Assembly (NCBI RefSeq): GCF_041260155.1
Contig: NC_091931.1
Coordinates: 16,407,476 to 16,471,475 of the forward strand
Source of the DNA: Ptychodera flava
Taxonomy: Eukaryota; Hemichordata; Enteropneusta; Ptychoderidae
DNA length: 64,000 bases
Reading direction: 5' to 3'
Shown here: positions 1 through 22,119 of the stretch, piece by piece
Numbering within the stretch: the first letter of the stretch is position 1
Layout: each line of letters begins with the position of its first letter
Made by a program: the position numbers and the translations under genes
Notes under the pieces: model-generated
What the model saw: only the letters and a program-made list of their open reading frames with translations
The model's database searches: none
Told to the model about the DNA's origin: nothing

Positions 1-118
1 TTGAACTCTATATTTTCAAATGTTCTCTTTTTAAATAATAGTAATGTTCGTAACTATAAACGTTAAAGGATTGTGAAGTCCAATAAAGCTACGTTTTTTG
101 AAAATAATTACATAGAAA
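1..118 (+). other. 3' end of a further solute-binding-protein gene copy upstream of the window
   Basis: These bases align with the 3' flank of gene A at about 9480-9600: both share the run around GTTCTTAAC/GTTCGTAAC, an ACGTTAAA stretch and a poly(A) signal (AATAAA at 82-87 here, 9558-9563 after gene A). The order gene end, this flank, next gene start is the same as at the A-B junction. I infer that the array extends upstream of base 1 with at least one more copy. No coding exon of that copy lies inside the window. Confidence 0.55.
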
Positions 119-551
119 GGCTAGAAAGTGAGTGAGTGAATGAACAACTGAATTATTAGCAAAGATTCTGTATTTAAAAAACTGAAAACATCAGAATGTG
201 GGGTTTTAGAGATTGGGAAGCAATGAAAATCCACTCTCAGGTTTAATTTGAAACCAACATGGCGAAGAAGAATAGAAGAAAATTTACCCAAGCCTGTCGG
301 TGACAAGGTATTAGATTTCGGCTACATCATGCAAAATTTTCCAAAAAAATGAAAAAGAAAGACGGCCATCTCATGCGGTTTTTCCTAAACACTGCAGAGG
401 AAAGACTCGTTCTGTCCTTTTTGCCGTAGTATTCATGAAAATACCATTGCAGACCAATCTCGCGAGAAACAACGGGATACTGGACATAGAAAGAGACTTA
501 GAGATAAAGTCATCGCTAAAACGAACAACAGAAAAGAAAGGCGTTTTAGTC

Positions 552-9073
<8,522 letters not shown>

Positions 9074-12000
9074 TTTTCTACAGACCAAACGTGACAACTA
9101 CGCAAAAAGTTCAACAATATTGGACTGACTTTCAACGCCCCCATATGTATGTACTCGGTTGTAAACGAAACACGGTTATCAAAACAGTAATCACAAATTT
9201 GAATGCTATTTCCTTTGAAAAAAATCTATAAAATCTACAAATATTACTCTTTAATAAGAGTTGAAGGACCACATGACGTTGTTACTGGTATATCAAAGAC
9301 GAAACAAAACGCAACCTGAAAATCAAGACATCCACCATTACACCATAATTCTACAATCATTATTTTACAAAACCAGAAATCCTTGTGTGTGTTCACAGAG
9401 ACTACTTAAACATTTTAGTACTTTGTATGGACGAATAAACAAAGATTCTTTTTCATTCCGTGTCCGACTTATTTTCTTTCTTGAACCCTACATCTGTAAG
9501 TGTTCTGGAAATAATAGTCATGTTCTTAACCATGGACGTTAAAAAATTGTGAAGGACAATAAAGGTACGCATTGGAGACTAATTACATAAGGAGACGAAA
9601 ATTGTCATTGTAGTTCATGTGTTTATGGGAGAGCCTGTCTGTCATTCTGTGTGCTTTCTGTCTATATTCCTCTCTACGTGCCATCTTACATACATTGTGA
9701 ATAAATGAATGAATGAGTCAGTAAATGAACAAATGAATGACTAGAGAAGAGTCTGTCTTTAAAAAAGTGAAAACATCACAAATGGAGAGTTTAAAGATTT
9801 GAAAGCGATGAAAATCCACATTCTACTTTAACTGAAACCAGGGTGACGGAGAATAAAAAAGAAAAATTACCCAAGCCTGTTCGCGACAAGTTAGAAGATT
9901 TTGGCGACATCATGCAAAATTTTCCAAAAGAATGAAAGAGTAAGACGGTCGTCTAATGTGGTTTTTCCTGTGCACTACAGAGGAACGACGCATTTTCTTC
10001 GATTAGGTCATAGTCCTCAAGAAAATACCGTTACCAACCAATCTCGCGAGAAACAAAGGGATACTGACCATATAGAACAAGAATTAGAGATAAAGTCACC
10101 GCTGAAACGAACCACAGATCAACAAGGCGATTTTGTCATGAAGGTGTCCGGCATGAGTACTCCGCTTGTCACCATTGTTCTACTTTGCGTTGCAACGCAC
10201 AGGGGTTAGTAATACGCATTTCAATTCTCGCTACAGTAGATGATGGGATAAAGTTCTGAAACTTGATTTTGTCTGCGCTAGTAATATCACCACATCCGAA
10301 GTATCAGCATGACTATCGTGACCACTGACTCACCATTTCGGTCTTATTTTTTCAGTTATCTTGTTGCGCCTTGCCGTGTCGAAGTTGTAAGAATGATATT
10401 AACAAAGTTAACATTACGACATTAATTTGTTAATCGCAGGTTGTTCAAAACAGTAAAGCTTGGCGACTCATTGGTTCGTGCTTTCAAGAGAGTGTAATCA
10501 ACCACAATATTCTGTACTGGGCACCTTGCCTCAATGGTTTACCCTCATGGGTCATGACACAATGTTGATATAGGAGAACGTCGATAGTACTTGTTGAATA
10601 CGCCATCGATAACAAAGATGAATATTTTACACTAGCTGAAAATAAGATAAAAATAGAATACCGCGTGTAAATCATGACATCATCGCCCGACTGCATTCTT
10701 GAGCCCTGCAAAAACATTTTGATATTTTTTTATATTTGTCAAAGGTGTCAATGCGTTTGGAATATACAATCCAGTATACACTGGTATGGACGATGGTCTG
10801 TTTCATCCAGGAGGTGGACCTGCAAGCCGGGGAACTATCCAGCCCACATTGCTGATAAGGGCAATGGCCGGTGACTTCGAAGGTCATCTACCGAACTCGC
10901 TAACCTCGGCGCTGTCATCAAGAAGGGTCCCCGTTCCTCTTCTGCGCGCCATGATATCACGCCACGTGACTGAGGTAAAACATTTCTCCATTTTACTCAC
11001 GAAAAACAACTGTAACAAGCCTATTGGTACGGAGGATGATTGGTATTTTCGATGACGTGAAGACTTATACAAACGTTATTGAGCAATTAATTACAGGTTT
11101 CTACACAATTGACTGTAAATCAAAACCGTTAACCGTTAATAATATTGATTAATAATGTTACCGTTTATTTAGTTAGTTCTTCACAATTTTTGTCATAGAA
11201 AACGAAGACAAGCAAAGGCACTTCTCAACATAGGCAAACCATGACTGATTTCATTTATATACAAACTTCAACGACTTCTCGTAAAAGCCGGCATAGTACT
11301 GTTACTTTCAAATTGCTGTCATTTAAAACCTCCCGTAATTATCGACAGTAATTAACAGCTACCATCTTAATACAAAAATGACTGCATCAAGTGATATACA
11401 AAAAACTGAACTCGACCAAACAAATCATCTGTACAAAACCATCAAGGGCACAAATACAGACCAAGTATTGTAGAGCAATTTCTAGTGAATAGCGTTCGTA
11501 ACGGTTTTTAACTTTCATAGATACAGAGACAAGAAGCAGGCTTGTTTCGCAGCATAATAGCTTCTCGGCACACCCCAGATACGATGCTGCGCGATTTGGT
11601 GCTATTTAAAATGGCCTTTAGCGAAATGGGAAAGGCATTCTTAGAGGGAGCAGTTGAACAGAAAGAAGATCGGACGTACACGTTTGGCACACACCTTTTG
11701 ATTGACAAGCCTTATGAGTATATGTATGTACATTATCGATTATCTTTAGATTGTTCAGTTAGTTTAAGGGACAAATTTAAATCATTGAAATCGCATTAAC
11801 AATGAAGTTTCCCCTCATGAACTCTGACTATATCGTTTCGTAAAATAATTGGGAGAGTATTTTACCTTATTGTTAGCAAGTCACCATACAAAATCACATG
11901 ATAAGAGGCAGGAGACAAAAGGACAAAATGCCAAACAGACTCGAAATCATTGCTGATTTATCCTGTTGAAATGAGGTGGAAACGTTTAAAATATAAAAGA

Positions 12001-12129
12001 TATTAAAAGATAAAATTGATTTGACTCAACATGACGTAGTAAAATATGTTGCCTTTATTTGTAGAGATGAATATGGAAGACCTAAAGGCTTTCTGTTTGA
12101 CTTCATTGATGAAGGTAAGCTTATAATAG

Positions 12130-12420
12130 CACTCTTTACGGGACAGATATTAGGGTTCGGAGTTAACTTAGGGATGGTGGCCATTTTGAATTTAAAAGTT
12201 TCGGTGAATATTGATTAAGTTGTTTGTGTTGTACCATATTTTTCACTATGACCCTTGATTTTTATTCTTGATTTAAAAAGCAAATGGTTTAAAGTTTCCT
12301 TTCGGAAAGTTTGAATAAAAGTGTACGTCTTTTAATTTCGAGGCGTCTACTTTCATGACAGAATTTTTGAAATCGTGATATTTAATCGCGCTCACATCTA
12401 GTAACGCAAGACTTTCATGA
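12130..12420 (+). repeat. Degraded dispersed repeat in intron 4 of gene B
   Basis: Holds AGGGATGGTGGCCATTTT, GATTTTTATTCTTGATTT and TTTCGAGGCGTCTACTTT, matching the repeat family at 33,681-34,019 and 56,700-57,029 and the same intron of gene A. Confidence 0.6.
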
Positions 12421-13799
12421 TAGTTACTTGTCTGATGTGATAGCCATGGTGGCATCCTCTTGCAAATGAATCTCGCTTTAGGTAGTTATAACGTCATTTG
12501 ACAAAAACTATTCACCATTGGTTTACTTGTTTACAGTATGCAAAGTTGCTAAGAAACACTGCATCTTGCAGCCTTCACCATTATATGATTGCGACTTCGT
12601 CCAAGGAGAACGGTTAACAGCAGGAAAGGGTAAGTGATCTTTTCACGAACTTTCTGATTTCTCCGTACCAATCTGAAGAGAATATTTTTCTATGGTTTAG
12701 GTTTTTTTGTTATGCTCAATCTTGTACGCTTACTAATCCACTTAAACAAGAGTAACAAAACTGCAGCACTTAATGTCGTCAACGCTTTATTTTATGTTCA
12801 TAGAACCCCAAAAAGTGTGCTCAAAAAATTGGTCGATGTAGATTTGAAGAGATATCAGTATAAAGGTATCAAGTAAATATTTACTAAGTAGTATGTTCTG
12901 CAATTTCGTTAATTGTAGTTCAGTACTTGATCAAACCGTTGAAATCCCCTAATTGGTGAAGTCATGTTTGAATGCTTCGTAAAACTACACCCAACATTTA
13001 AACTTTGGACGGTGCATTTCATATTTTTCAGAGGTTTGAAGAATAGGAAATGTATCTCTTCAGTCATTGTATAAAGTCGCAAAAATCAACAAAAATGTGC
13101 AAGAGTCTTTAATTTAAAAATTACGTGCCAGTTGAATATGTGTAGTTTTTCATTGATGATCACTGAAATGTCGATGCGATTGAAACATCCTTTCCCTTTT
13201 TCAGTTTTTGTACCTTTTTCGCTTGAAGTTCACATTTACAAAAAAAGGCCACGAAATTTGCATATTTATTATTGGCAAGCGTTAGATTTCATTGCAATCT
13301 CTAGCTGCGTGTGCACAACCTTATCTCTGGCATTTTATGTCTTCGGTTGTAGGAAGGCTGTGGTGACGTCCAATGACACGAGACAAAAACAAAGTTAACG
13401 CAATTGTAAATGCACAACTGTTGATATCCATGTAGCCGATGTAATAACCATTTGCTTTCTGTCTTATCATTCGTTGTCTGAAGGTTTGTTGTCGGGAAAG
13501 TATGACATGTGCCTATCTTGGTTAAACACACCTGAACGCCGTTTGTCAGTGTCATTTACTCAACCTTTCTGGTCATTCCAAAATTCGGGATCTTTTCTGG
13601 TGAAGAAGGGGAATCCGGAAAACTTCAATCCTAATGATATAGAAGGAGAGAAAATAGGTAAATTTTAAATTCCTTCTTTTCAAAAATTTACAGATATTGT
13701 TAATAGTTATTCGAAAGACTGTATGTTCGTGATCTAACAAATTTCGATTTTATGACAGTAAAGTCTTCATTATGAACGAGAAGTTTCTCCTATACGTAA

Positions 13800-14120
13800 C
13801 GTTGACTGTTGGATATAATGAAACACGGAAAATGAAACGCGGGCGGTTTTTCATTTTATATTCTATGTAACGTGGGGGCACAGTGGGGCAGCGGTTATGG
13901 TTCCGGACTCACTTTAGGAGGATGGTAAGTTCGAAACCCGGTAAGTCCAATGTAACGGACACACTGGCAGAGGATGGTGAGTTCGAGACTCCAGCAGTGT
14001 TGTGCCCCTGAGCAATGTTGTGCCCCTGAGCAATGTACTTTGCTTCTAACTTGCTTCAATGGGCAATGGGATTTGGGTGCTGCTTCCTATAATTGGGCGT
14101 TCGCCTGTTGGATGATGGAT
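13800..14120 (+). repeat. tRNA-derived SINE in intron 6 of gene B
   Basis: Internal promoter-like boxes are visible: GGGGCAGCGGTTATGG (A-box region, about 13,884) and GTTCGAAACCC (B-box, about 13,930). A SINE-type tail follows with TTGTGCCCCTGAGCAATG given twice (about 13,997 and 14,018) and CTTCTAACTTGCTTCAATGG. A free tRNA gene is unlikely because no closed cloverleaf or acceptor stem can be drawn. The paralogous intron of gene A has a more worn copy. Confidence 0.65.
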
Positions 14121-15224
14121 TGAAAAAACATAATGACCTATTTATTTCATTTTCACTCAAACGTGACTCGTACTTCGCTCTTTCTTAGGATTCATCCATC
14201 ATCTTTCAAGTAACCCAACATGTTAGCGGACGGCCAAAAGCATCGTTGGTGCACACAGCTTTTCAGACGAAAATGCCGTCGTTCTTGAAGTACTCAACGT
14301 GATACCGAATGATTTTGAGACAAATAAGGTATAAAATAGATTTGTTGTACACTAAGCGCACCTTCCCCTGAGCAATTCTAACAGAGAATGAAGTAACTTG
14401 ATCTCCACATAGAACGCCCATTAAAAAAGTGCAAACTTTCAAAAGCCCCAATCTTACGAGCGTTTGCTACACTATTGACTTTCAAAACCTTATATTTAAA
14501 CTTAACAGCATAAGGTGGAAACTGAATGCTACTGCATTTCACCCGATGTAGCGAAAACAGCGGTCTGTAAATTGGACCTTTCGCTCTGTCGGACATATAT
14601 ACAAGACTGCAATTTAGCCATTAACAGTGAAAGCTCGTAAAAGAACAGGATTAATCATATTTGATGCAGTCGTTCGTGAGATAAGCGCAATATTCACAAC
14701 TATGTTGAATGTGCAAATAATCAACATCAAACTACAATGTATATTTTTCAGGTTACTCATCAGTTGCTCATATGAGCAATATATGTACCAAGTTTCAGAA
14801 AAGTTGGTGGGGTTATCATTTGTATAAAGGTTTAGGCTGTTATATCAATAAACATTTAATTTTGCAATATAGCTTCATGCCTTTAACTACTGTCATGTCT
14901 TCATAGCGTGTTCTATAAAATTTGGTGAAGACCTGCTAGATATGGCTTTCTACTGTAAAAGTCATTTAAATATGCAAATAAGCAATGCCATGAAACTACT
15001 AAAATGACCATAAAAACTGTCATAAGCTTGTATGATCGATATCTGTGGCAAGGTTTATCGGATCTCATGCGACTGTTCTGAGAATTTCTGATTGCGAAAC
15101 AGGTATCTATGTAAAAAAGCGTTAATTATGCAAGTCACGCCCACTCAAAATTAATCACTTCAGAATCTGACTACCAGATTTGATTCCGATCCGGGGCACT
15201 CTTCGTGAGATATCGCGTAACAGA

Positions 15225-15270
15225 AAGAGACTGACAGACAGACAGACAGACAGACAGCCAGACAGCCAGA
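15225..15270. repeat. (GACA)n-type microsatellite
   Basis: Short tetranucleotide run of GACA/GACAGACA and GCCAGACA in intron 7 of gene B. Confidence 0.85.
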
Positions 15271-15375
15271 CAACTGATTGTTTGACTCACTGACTGAGTG
15301 ACATGACTAATATTGGTACGACAAAAGATAAAGTTTGTGAAAACGTGACTAAATACGGTATTTTCAATCGGCCAT

Positions 15376-15764
15376 TCGGCCAAATCCCCAATTTCTAGAA
15401 AGATTGGTTCAATAACCGAGCTTAGAGTTGTTACAAATTTTCTGACTGCGACCCGTTCACACGTTGAAGCACTCACGCTCGTATACTCACTATCACACAT
15501 CGCACACAAACGTTATCGAAGCAATAAATACATCGCTTAAACTGGGCGAAAGACAGCCTCGGGGACAATTCTTTCCACCAGCAGAGCTATCATTCGAGGG
15601 TAGAAAATACGGTGTTTTTCGATCTTGTTCGAACTCACAACGCATGGCACCCCGTCACCTAGCAGAGAAGCCACAGACAAACCCGCTCGGCCAAATCGCC
15701 AATCTCAAGAAAAGATTGGTTCAATGACCGAGCTTACAGTTGTTAAAGTTTTATGACTGCGACC
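15376..15764 (+). repeat. Pair of ~79-base direct repeats in intron 7 of gene B
   Basis: 15,376-15,454 and 15,686-15,764 share GGCCAAATC-CCAAT, AAAGATTGGTTCAAT, ACCGAGCTTA and GACTGCGACCC. The ~230 bases between are unrelated to gene A's intron 7, so this segment was added to gene B alone. The family is not recognised. Confidence 0.6.
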
Positions 15765-18299
15765 CCTAATCTTCTTCGTAAAGGGGATAAAGAGCAATCG
15801 CACTGAATTCTTGCAAACATGTTTAAATGTCAAGCTATTTGATTCTTTGATTTAATTATTTCACAATGCCTCGTCTATTTTTTCATCACATTAAAATTGA
15901 ATTAGTTTGACCGCTCCTTGAACAAAGTATGAGGAAGTTTTAACATGTTATTTTCGAGTAGAATGTTACTTATATCCTCTTGTGCCTAATATCGAAAAAG
16001 TATGGATCACAAAGCTTTCCGTAAAGTCAGTGCATTGTTACAATCCCAATGCAATACAGGTGTGATGAAGAAGTCATAGAACAGCGTAAAAAATAAAATA
16101 AATACAGTTCATGCATCTTGTAACATATACAAACCTGTTTTCCTGCAAAAACATAATACGATGAAACTGAAACTTTTATAAACAAATAGTACCTTACTGT
16201 GGCGTGTCTTTAAAAGCCTTTTTTCATCATTCTAGATAAAAGCAGTATTCACGTACCCATTGACAAACATCTACAACCCCGGTGAGTTTGACTTAATAGG
16301 AGAAGCGGTCCCCTGCACCGAGAAAGGTGAATTGGGCGGAATCACACGAAAGGGTCATGAACTTCAGTGGTTTGATGAAGCGTTCGAGGAAATGAAAAAG
16401 AGCGGGAAATACTACAAGCTGTGCAAGGAGACAGAGCAAAGTAAGAATTTGACATGTAAACGAATATAATGATACTTTTGCATGAATACTAAAAACACAT
16501 CACTAAAATAAACTCGTAGTTTTTTTATTAGGTTTGCAAGCTCATGTTATTAGAACTTCAAGGGGCGACGCCTTTCAATCAACATGCCTAAGGTTCTTGT
16601 CATAAAGACTTGAAACAAAAAGACAACAAATGCCATCCTTATGTAAAAGTTACAAGCCTTAGATCTCTAAAAATCATGCAAATACAGATAGATATTTGAG
16701 TATAGCATGACGAATGTAATCTAAGGTGTGAAGAGTGATCAGCGGTTTTTTATTATTCATCGACACGCGTCTGCATCACTGTCGATTACTCTAAATTTTG
16801 ACATTCTCTTGACAGGCAATTTTAACACGATGTAAACAGTCACATCACAAATTTCATTTTATTGCAGAACACGGAAGCCAAGCATTGTGTTTGTAGTTTT
16901 CTACAGACCAAACGTGACAAACGTGACAAGTTCAACAATATTGGACTCGCAAAGCCCATCCATGTGTGTTCTCGGTTGTAAACAAAACACGAATATCAAA
17001 AATAAAAATCATAAAATTGGACGTCATCACAAGTCAACAAAATCTATAAATTCTTTAATAAGAGCTAAATGACCATTTGATGTTGATACATGTAGAACAA
17101 AAACTAAACAAGACGCAAGAGAAGGTTCGGAAAATCAAGACAATCATCCCAACCTTTACATGGCGTTCGATTGAACAACATATTCTACTATACCTGTTTT
17201 ACAAAACCAGAAATCTTTTGTTCACAGAGATTGCTTAAACAAACTATGATAATAAATAGTTATGACAGTGAACACTGATATTCAAAAGAGAGTGTTTGCA
17301 TAATTACTCATACATGCATTTGCTTCCCCTTGACTTTTATACAGCTGCCTTGGTAACCTATACAATTTTATTGAACAGTAAGTTTCAGTATCTGTGGACG
17401 CGGAATCCTACACCTCATTAAGATTTATTGGATGATATTTGACCTTTTACCTTACTGCAATTCATGTAAACCTTGAGAAAACAAGACAAGTCTCAAGAAA
17501 AGACTTTATATCTTTTTGTTAAAGAGCAAACTAATAATATCTATTGATACCAATATCGGTTAGATTGAATCATTTATGGTGACTTACTATTTGAGAAGGG
17601 TTTTTCCATTATTGGCATCTGTTCAAGGTATCGATGCATTTAGAACAATCGCCACTGTGCTGACCAATGTCGTCTAAGGCCTCCGCCAACACGGTGATGG
17701 ACCTGCGGCTGCAACTGACGGCAGCATCATGCCGCGAATGATGATACCAGCCATGATGAGTTACTTCGAAGGTGCTCCTGGACAAACCATCTCCCTATCC
17801 CAAGCGCTAAGGGCAAAAAGGATTCCCGTTGATCTATCTCTTAGTTTCATCGTCAGAAAATTCCAGTGCTTTGATATTGGCCTCGAATAGCACGTGAAAA
17901 AAGGTCGAAAATCTTAATTTTCAGCTACACATTATATAAAGATTGAAAAGGTTATTTTGTTAGGAGCACCCCAACCGTCGGAAGCACGGAAGACATAAAG
18001 CTTGGCATAAAATGCTAAGTTGTTAGCTAAGTTAACAAAATTACAAAACTAAGAGAGATATATTGAAGTATAGACTGCAGTGCGATAAAATAAAATACAA
18101 TATAATGTCATACCTAGATCATGCACAGCTTTTACACAGCAATCCAACTTTTGTTTCGGCACCAGTCTTAACTCAGACGGATAAATTCAAGGTCATTTGC
18201 CCACTTCTTTACGAGCACATTATATTCCATTCTATATAGAAGCAGTATTCCCGTACGCTTATGGCGCGTAATCCATGCCAAAATTAATACCTTACATTT

Positions 18300-18870
18300 T
18301 GAGCCAACTTCATTCAACTCTCGCTCAGTGCGACCCAACTGTGGCCACCTTCATTCGGCTCTCGCTCAATGCGATTCAACTCTCGCTCAGTGCGACCCAA
18401 CTGTGGCCACCTTCATTCGGCTCTCGCTCAATGCGATTCAACTCTCGCTCAGTGCGACCCAACTGTGGCCACCTTCATTCGGCTCTCGCTCAATGCGATT
18501 CAACTCTCGCTCAGTGCGACCCAACTGTGGCCACCTTCATTCGGCTCTCGCTCAATGCGATTCAACTCTCGCTCAGTGCGACCCAACTGTGGCCACCTTC
18601 ATTCGGCTCTCGCTCAGCGCGACCCAACTGTGGCCACCTTCATTCGGCTCTCGCTCAGTGCGATTCAACTCTCGCTCAGTGCGACCCAACTGTGGCCACC
18701 TTCATTCGGCTCTCGCTCAGTGCGACCCAACTGTGGCCACCTTCATTCGGCTCTCGCTCAGTGCGACCCAACTGTGGCCACCTTCATTCGGCTCTCGCTC
18801 AGTGCGACCCAACTGTGGCCGACTTCATTCGGCTCTCGCTCAGTGCGACCCAACTGTGGCCAACTTCATT
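18300..18870 (+). repeat. 41-base / 21-base minisatellite in the left foldback arm
   Basis: Roughly a dozen units of the 41-base repeat, several followed by the 21-base variant. Neither unit contains a stop in any forward frame, and 41 is not a multiple of 3, so all three forward frames are open. This is a sequence artefact, not a protein. Confidence 0.95.
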
Positions 18871-19679
18871 TAACTATCGCCCAATTCCATCCAATATTGT
18901 CGCCAACCTATCCAACTTTCACGAAACTCAATGCGACTCGTGTAATGCATTCGCTTTCCGCCGCGACTCATTTGAATCATGCTCCCTAGATTACCTTTGA
19001 AGCTCAACTCATTTGATGACTCTGCATTCGTCTTGCTTTTTGAGCTGAACGCATTCGTGTCGGGGGATATTCCGTGTTTGGGGGGGCTTGGTTGGGGCGA
19101 ACCATTTTTGAAATGGGCGCCACAGCATGCGATTCAAATGAAGACACTTTTGAGTTGAAACAAATCACACGTGATTTAGAGTCCATTGCATTTACTTTAC
19201 TTATGTGAAGGTGATTCTATGTTATGTTATCGACTCTGATTTTACTTCAAATTGACCGTGCCAGAATGTGGTTCATGGCAGCCAACCCATCATTAAAGTG
19301 ACCAACTTTGCCATACTACACGAGACGTCACAGGGCATCATAGTGACGTCACATGACGTCATTAATATTCATATGTTTTCTGTCATTGTCCTGGGGGATC
19401 CAAATATTCAACCCAAAAGTCTGTTGCGGAAGTCCAGATTTACAGTTCCAACAAAGTTCTTGTTATCACGTCGTCTAGCTATATAAATAATTCTGTTGTC
19501 TTCAATGGATTAGGAGTTCGTTCGCGCAAATATTGTTTCCAATAGCAATACATTAAACCAAGCGACGGTATACCGCTCAATTTCGACTAGATCCCTTTTA
19601 GAAAAAATTTAACTTATTTTTGTATTACATTTTTATTACCACAAATGTGATGTAAATTCTCCATTTACAAGCAAACAAA

Positions 19680-19703
19680 ATTATTATTATTATTATTATT
19701 ATT
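19680..19703. repeat. (ATT)n microsatellite inside the foldback element
   Basis: Eight ATT units. They are followed by a short palindrome, CTTGGGCCTCAGCCCAAG, at about 19,708-19,725. Confidence 0.85.
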
Positions 19704-21111
19704 GTACTTGGGCCTCAGCCCAAGTACATTTGTTTTCATTCCGTGGGAAAAAACTCTGTAAGGTATAACCATTCCTGGCTGAGACCAGGGAGGGCAAAAT
19801 GTCTTGGCTTCATCTTTCTTGGCAATAAAAATGGCGTAATGATGTTAACTGAATGGAAGTGCTGCTCTCAGCCAGTCTTGAATAAGTGAGATGTGAATAT
19901 TAATGCTTCTCTATCTGAGTTTTTGCCACAAAATCTTCTGAATATAATCAAAATGTGCATCGAAATGCAACAATTAATGCACCCTCCGTTCCTAGGCGAT
20001 GGCACGACCCTTGCTACACCCACTGGACGAGCCAAAGTGGGAGGGTAATTTCGGTTTGGTCGAACAGGAGGGCTCGAGACCAGAATTTAACATTTAAACT
20101 TGAAACATGTTTAATCACTAACAGATGTGGATTAGTGTTAATCAAAGAGAAAGTTTGAAAAGGAAAGGTTTTATATCCCGGACACAATGAAAAACATTAC
20201 GACTGGAAACTGTACCCCCGGTTGAGAATAGTAATGCCCACAGCGATGGAGAACACTTATCCTTGAGCTGAGAAAACCAGACCATCATTTCGAAATAGAG
20301 CTGCAGATTCGAGAAGCTCGTTAAAAATAGCTAGGTACACCCCGTAAGGGGTGGTTTCGCGTCTTGAGGGCAAATTTCGCCTCCTTCATTTAGAAATCGT
20401 ACGTTTGTTTTTCCAGGGGAACACATCATTTGACACAAATTTGCATGAAAAGGGGTCGCCAGTAAGCACGTGGTCAAATCTGGCATAAGAAACAATATGA
20501 AATGTTGGGTAAAGCCAGTCCAAAAAAACTGATTTGAACTTTTGTGTTTTGTAATTTATACCACTGCAGTAACATGACTTTTTTTGACAACATCACACAA
20601 TGTAATACGTTTTGAAACTGAATACTCCGACGTATTCTGTGTCCCCTTTGCTAAAAAATACGGTATGCCGATTACCATGTAAGGAGATGATGACGTCAAG
20701 ACAGATTTGTAGTGCGTTTGGTCTTGGATGGTGCACGAAGTTTTGTCGAGGTAGCTTGTGTATTCATTTCCTAAATGGGAGATATTAGGGTCGATCTAAA
20801 AGAAGGCCGAAAAATGTTATGATACTCTAAGCGAGCTGAACTCCAATGCGAATGGTTGGATAATTTGGAGGATGTCTAGACTGATCTCGTCTCATTAAGA
20901 TTTTGGCGGTCAGTATTGAATTTCAACTGCGTCACAAGTTTGCGTTGAACGGTCAAAGAAGGATATTTTAAAATCTGGAGACATGGCACATCGCAGTTTT
21001 ATTTTAGTATTTTATATTTTACAAAAGATGTAAGAAGCAATGATTTTGTTGAAAATTCTGAAAAAAATATAGGAAGATTTGATCGCAAACACATTTTCAC
21101 TTGGGGGTCAA

Positions 21112-21425
21112 CTAGCCCTGCGTACGATGCTGTGTGTTCCGCTATAACCGCCCCGCTCACCACAGCCCTGCAAAGACCCGTACGTTGGGTCGGTGACTTC
21201 AAATCCATTTTGGAACTTGACGTAAAAAGCCAAATTACTGCCGAAATTCAGCGTTCTTGGGCCCAAGTCGTATCCCAGCCTACCTCAGCTACTCGATCGC
21301 TTCCAAAAATGACAGTCTTTTATTCACTTCTCGTAAATAACCGTCGATGTCGGCAACTCTCTCGCTGGCCCTGCGTACGATGCTGTGTGTTAGCTGTAGC
21401 ACATAGCATCGTACGCAGGGCTAGG
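21112..21425. repeat. Repeated GCCCTGCGTACGATGCTG motif, three times, one inverted
   Basis: Occurs direct at about 21,115 and 21,369, and inverted at about 21,404-21,421 (AGCATCGTACGCAGGGC), the last two forming a hairpin. It lies in the core of the foldback element. Function unknown. Confidence 0.7.
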
Positions 21426-22119
21426 GTCAACATGGGGTCGCAGCCATGTTGCCTCAAAACTTATTTCTGTCTGCACTCAAAACTCAAAAATGTCGCATAT
21501 GAACCTGAAAAATCGATGTAATTTTGCCAAACTTCGGCGAATTTCAGCCTATAGACAAAATTTCATCTAGGTAAGGTAAATTTACTGAAATTTGATCGAC
21601 AAATAATCCTGAGCTTGAACGTGACAGCTCGCCTTCTCCGGGAAGTCATGCATCCGGCCAGCTGCCCATATGGCCGGGTGCATGAGATTGTTTTCAAGCG
21701 ACGGCGGCAGACCGTACGGGGCTCTGGATATGAACGTACCGCCGGTGTAGCTGTAATAACTGTTGCGTTGTTTTTAATCACCACGGACGAAGTCCGAAGG
21801 GACTTATAGGTTTGGTCATGTCCGTACGTCCGTTCACGCCTAGTACCCAACCCATACAGATGCACGTCGATTCGTTTCACAATGCTTTCAAATTGGCCGT
21901 GTTAGAGGACTTTTTAGTTTACACCTCCATAGACTCCCATGTATAAGGCAGTTCTCCATAGATTCGCATGTATGATGCCAAGAAAAAAAAAAATTTAGTT
22001 TCTCATCGTATTCATATTGCCTAAAGGATGCAGTGACACAGTTTTTTTGTCCCCACGGATAAAGTCCAGGGGGCTTATAGATTGGCTCATATCCGTCCGT
22101 GAGTCCATCAGTGAGTCCA

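Larger units (their letters stand above)
10138..16896 (+). pseudogene. Gene B: close paralogue of gene A with one in-frame stop in exon 7
   Basis: Nine exons join with the same phases as gene A: 10138-10204, 10745-10974, 11521-11723, 12065-12114, 12537-12629, 13484-13657, 14189-14328, 16236-16440, 16868-16896. Signal peptide TPLVTIVLLCVAT; binding-fold motifs GKYDMCLSWL, TPERRLSVSFTQPFW and C-terminal KHGSQALCL match gene A, and even the introns align. The donor of exon 1 is GTTAGT rather than GTAAGT. In exon 7 a Leu codon TTG of gene A (after NPTC) is TAG here (14,224-14,226), which would cut the product at 284 of 396 residues, inside lobe 2. All other exons are open, so the loss is recent, polymorphic or a sequencing error. 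If real, the product could not close a two-lobed binding site. Confidence 0.75.

Noticed and set aside
13880-13950. tRNA gene
   Set aside because: A- and B-box-like motifs are present but no cloverleaf closes; the tail is SINE-like and an older copy exists in the paralogous intron.
18275-19000. Three long overlapping open frames (181-241 codons) rich in Leu/Ser/Pro/His
   Set aside because: They are the three forward readings of a 41/21-base minisatellite that lacks stops; the same holds on the minus strand at 23,505-24,102.
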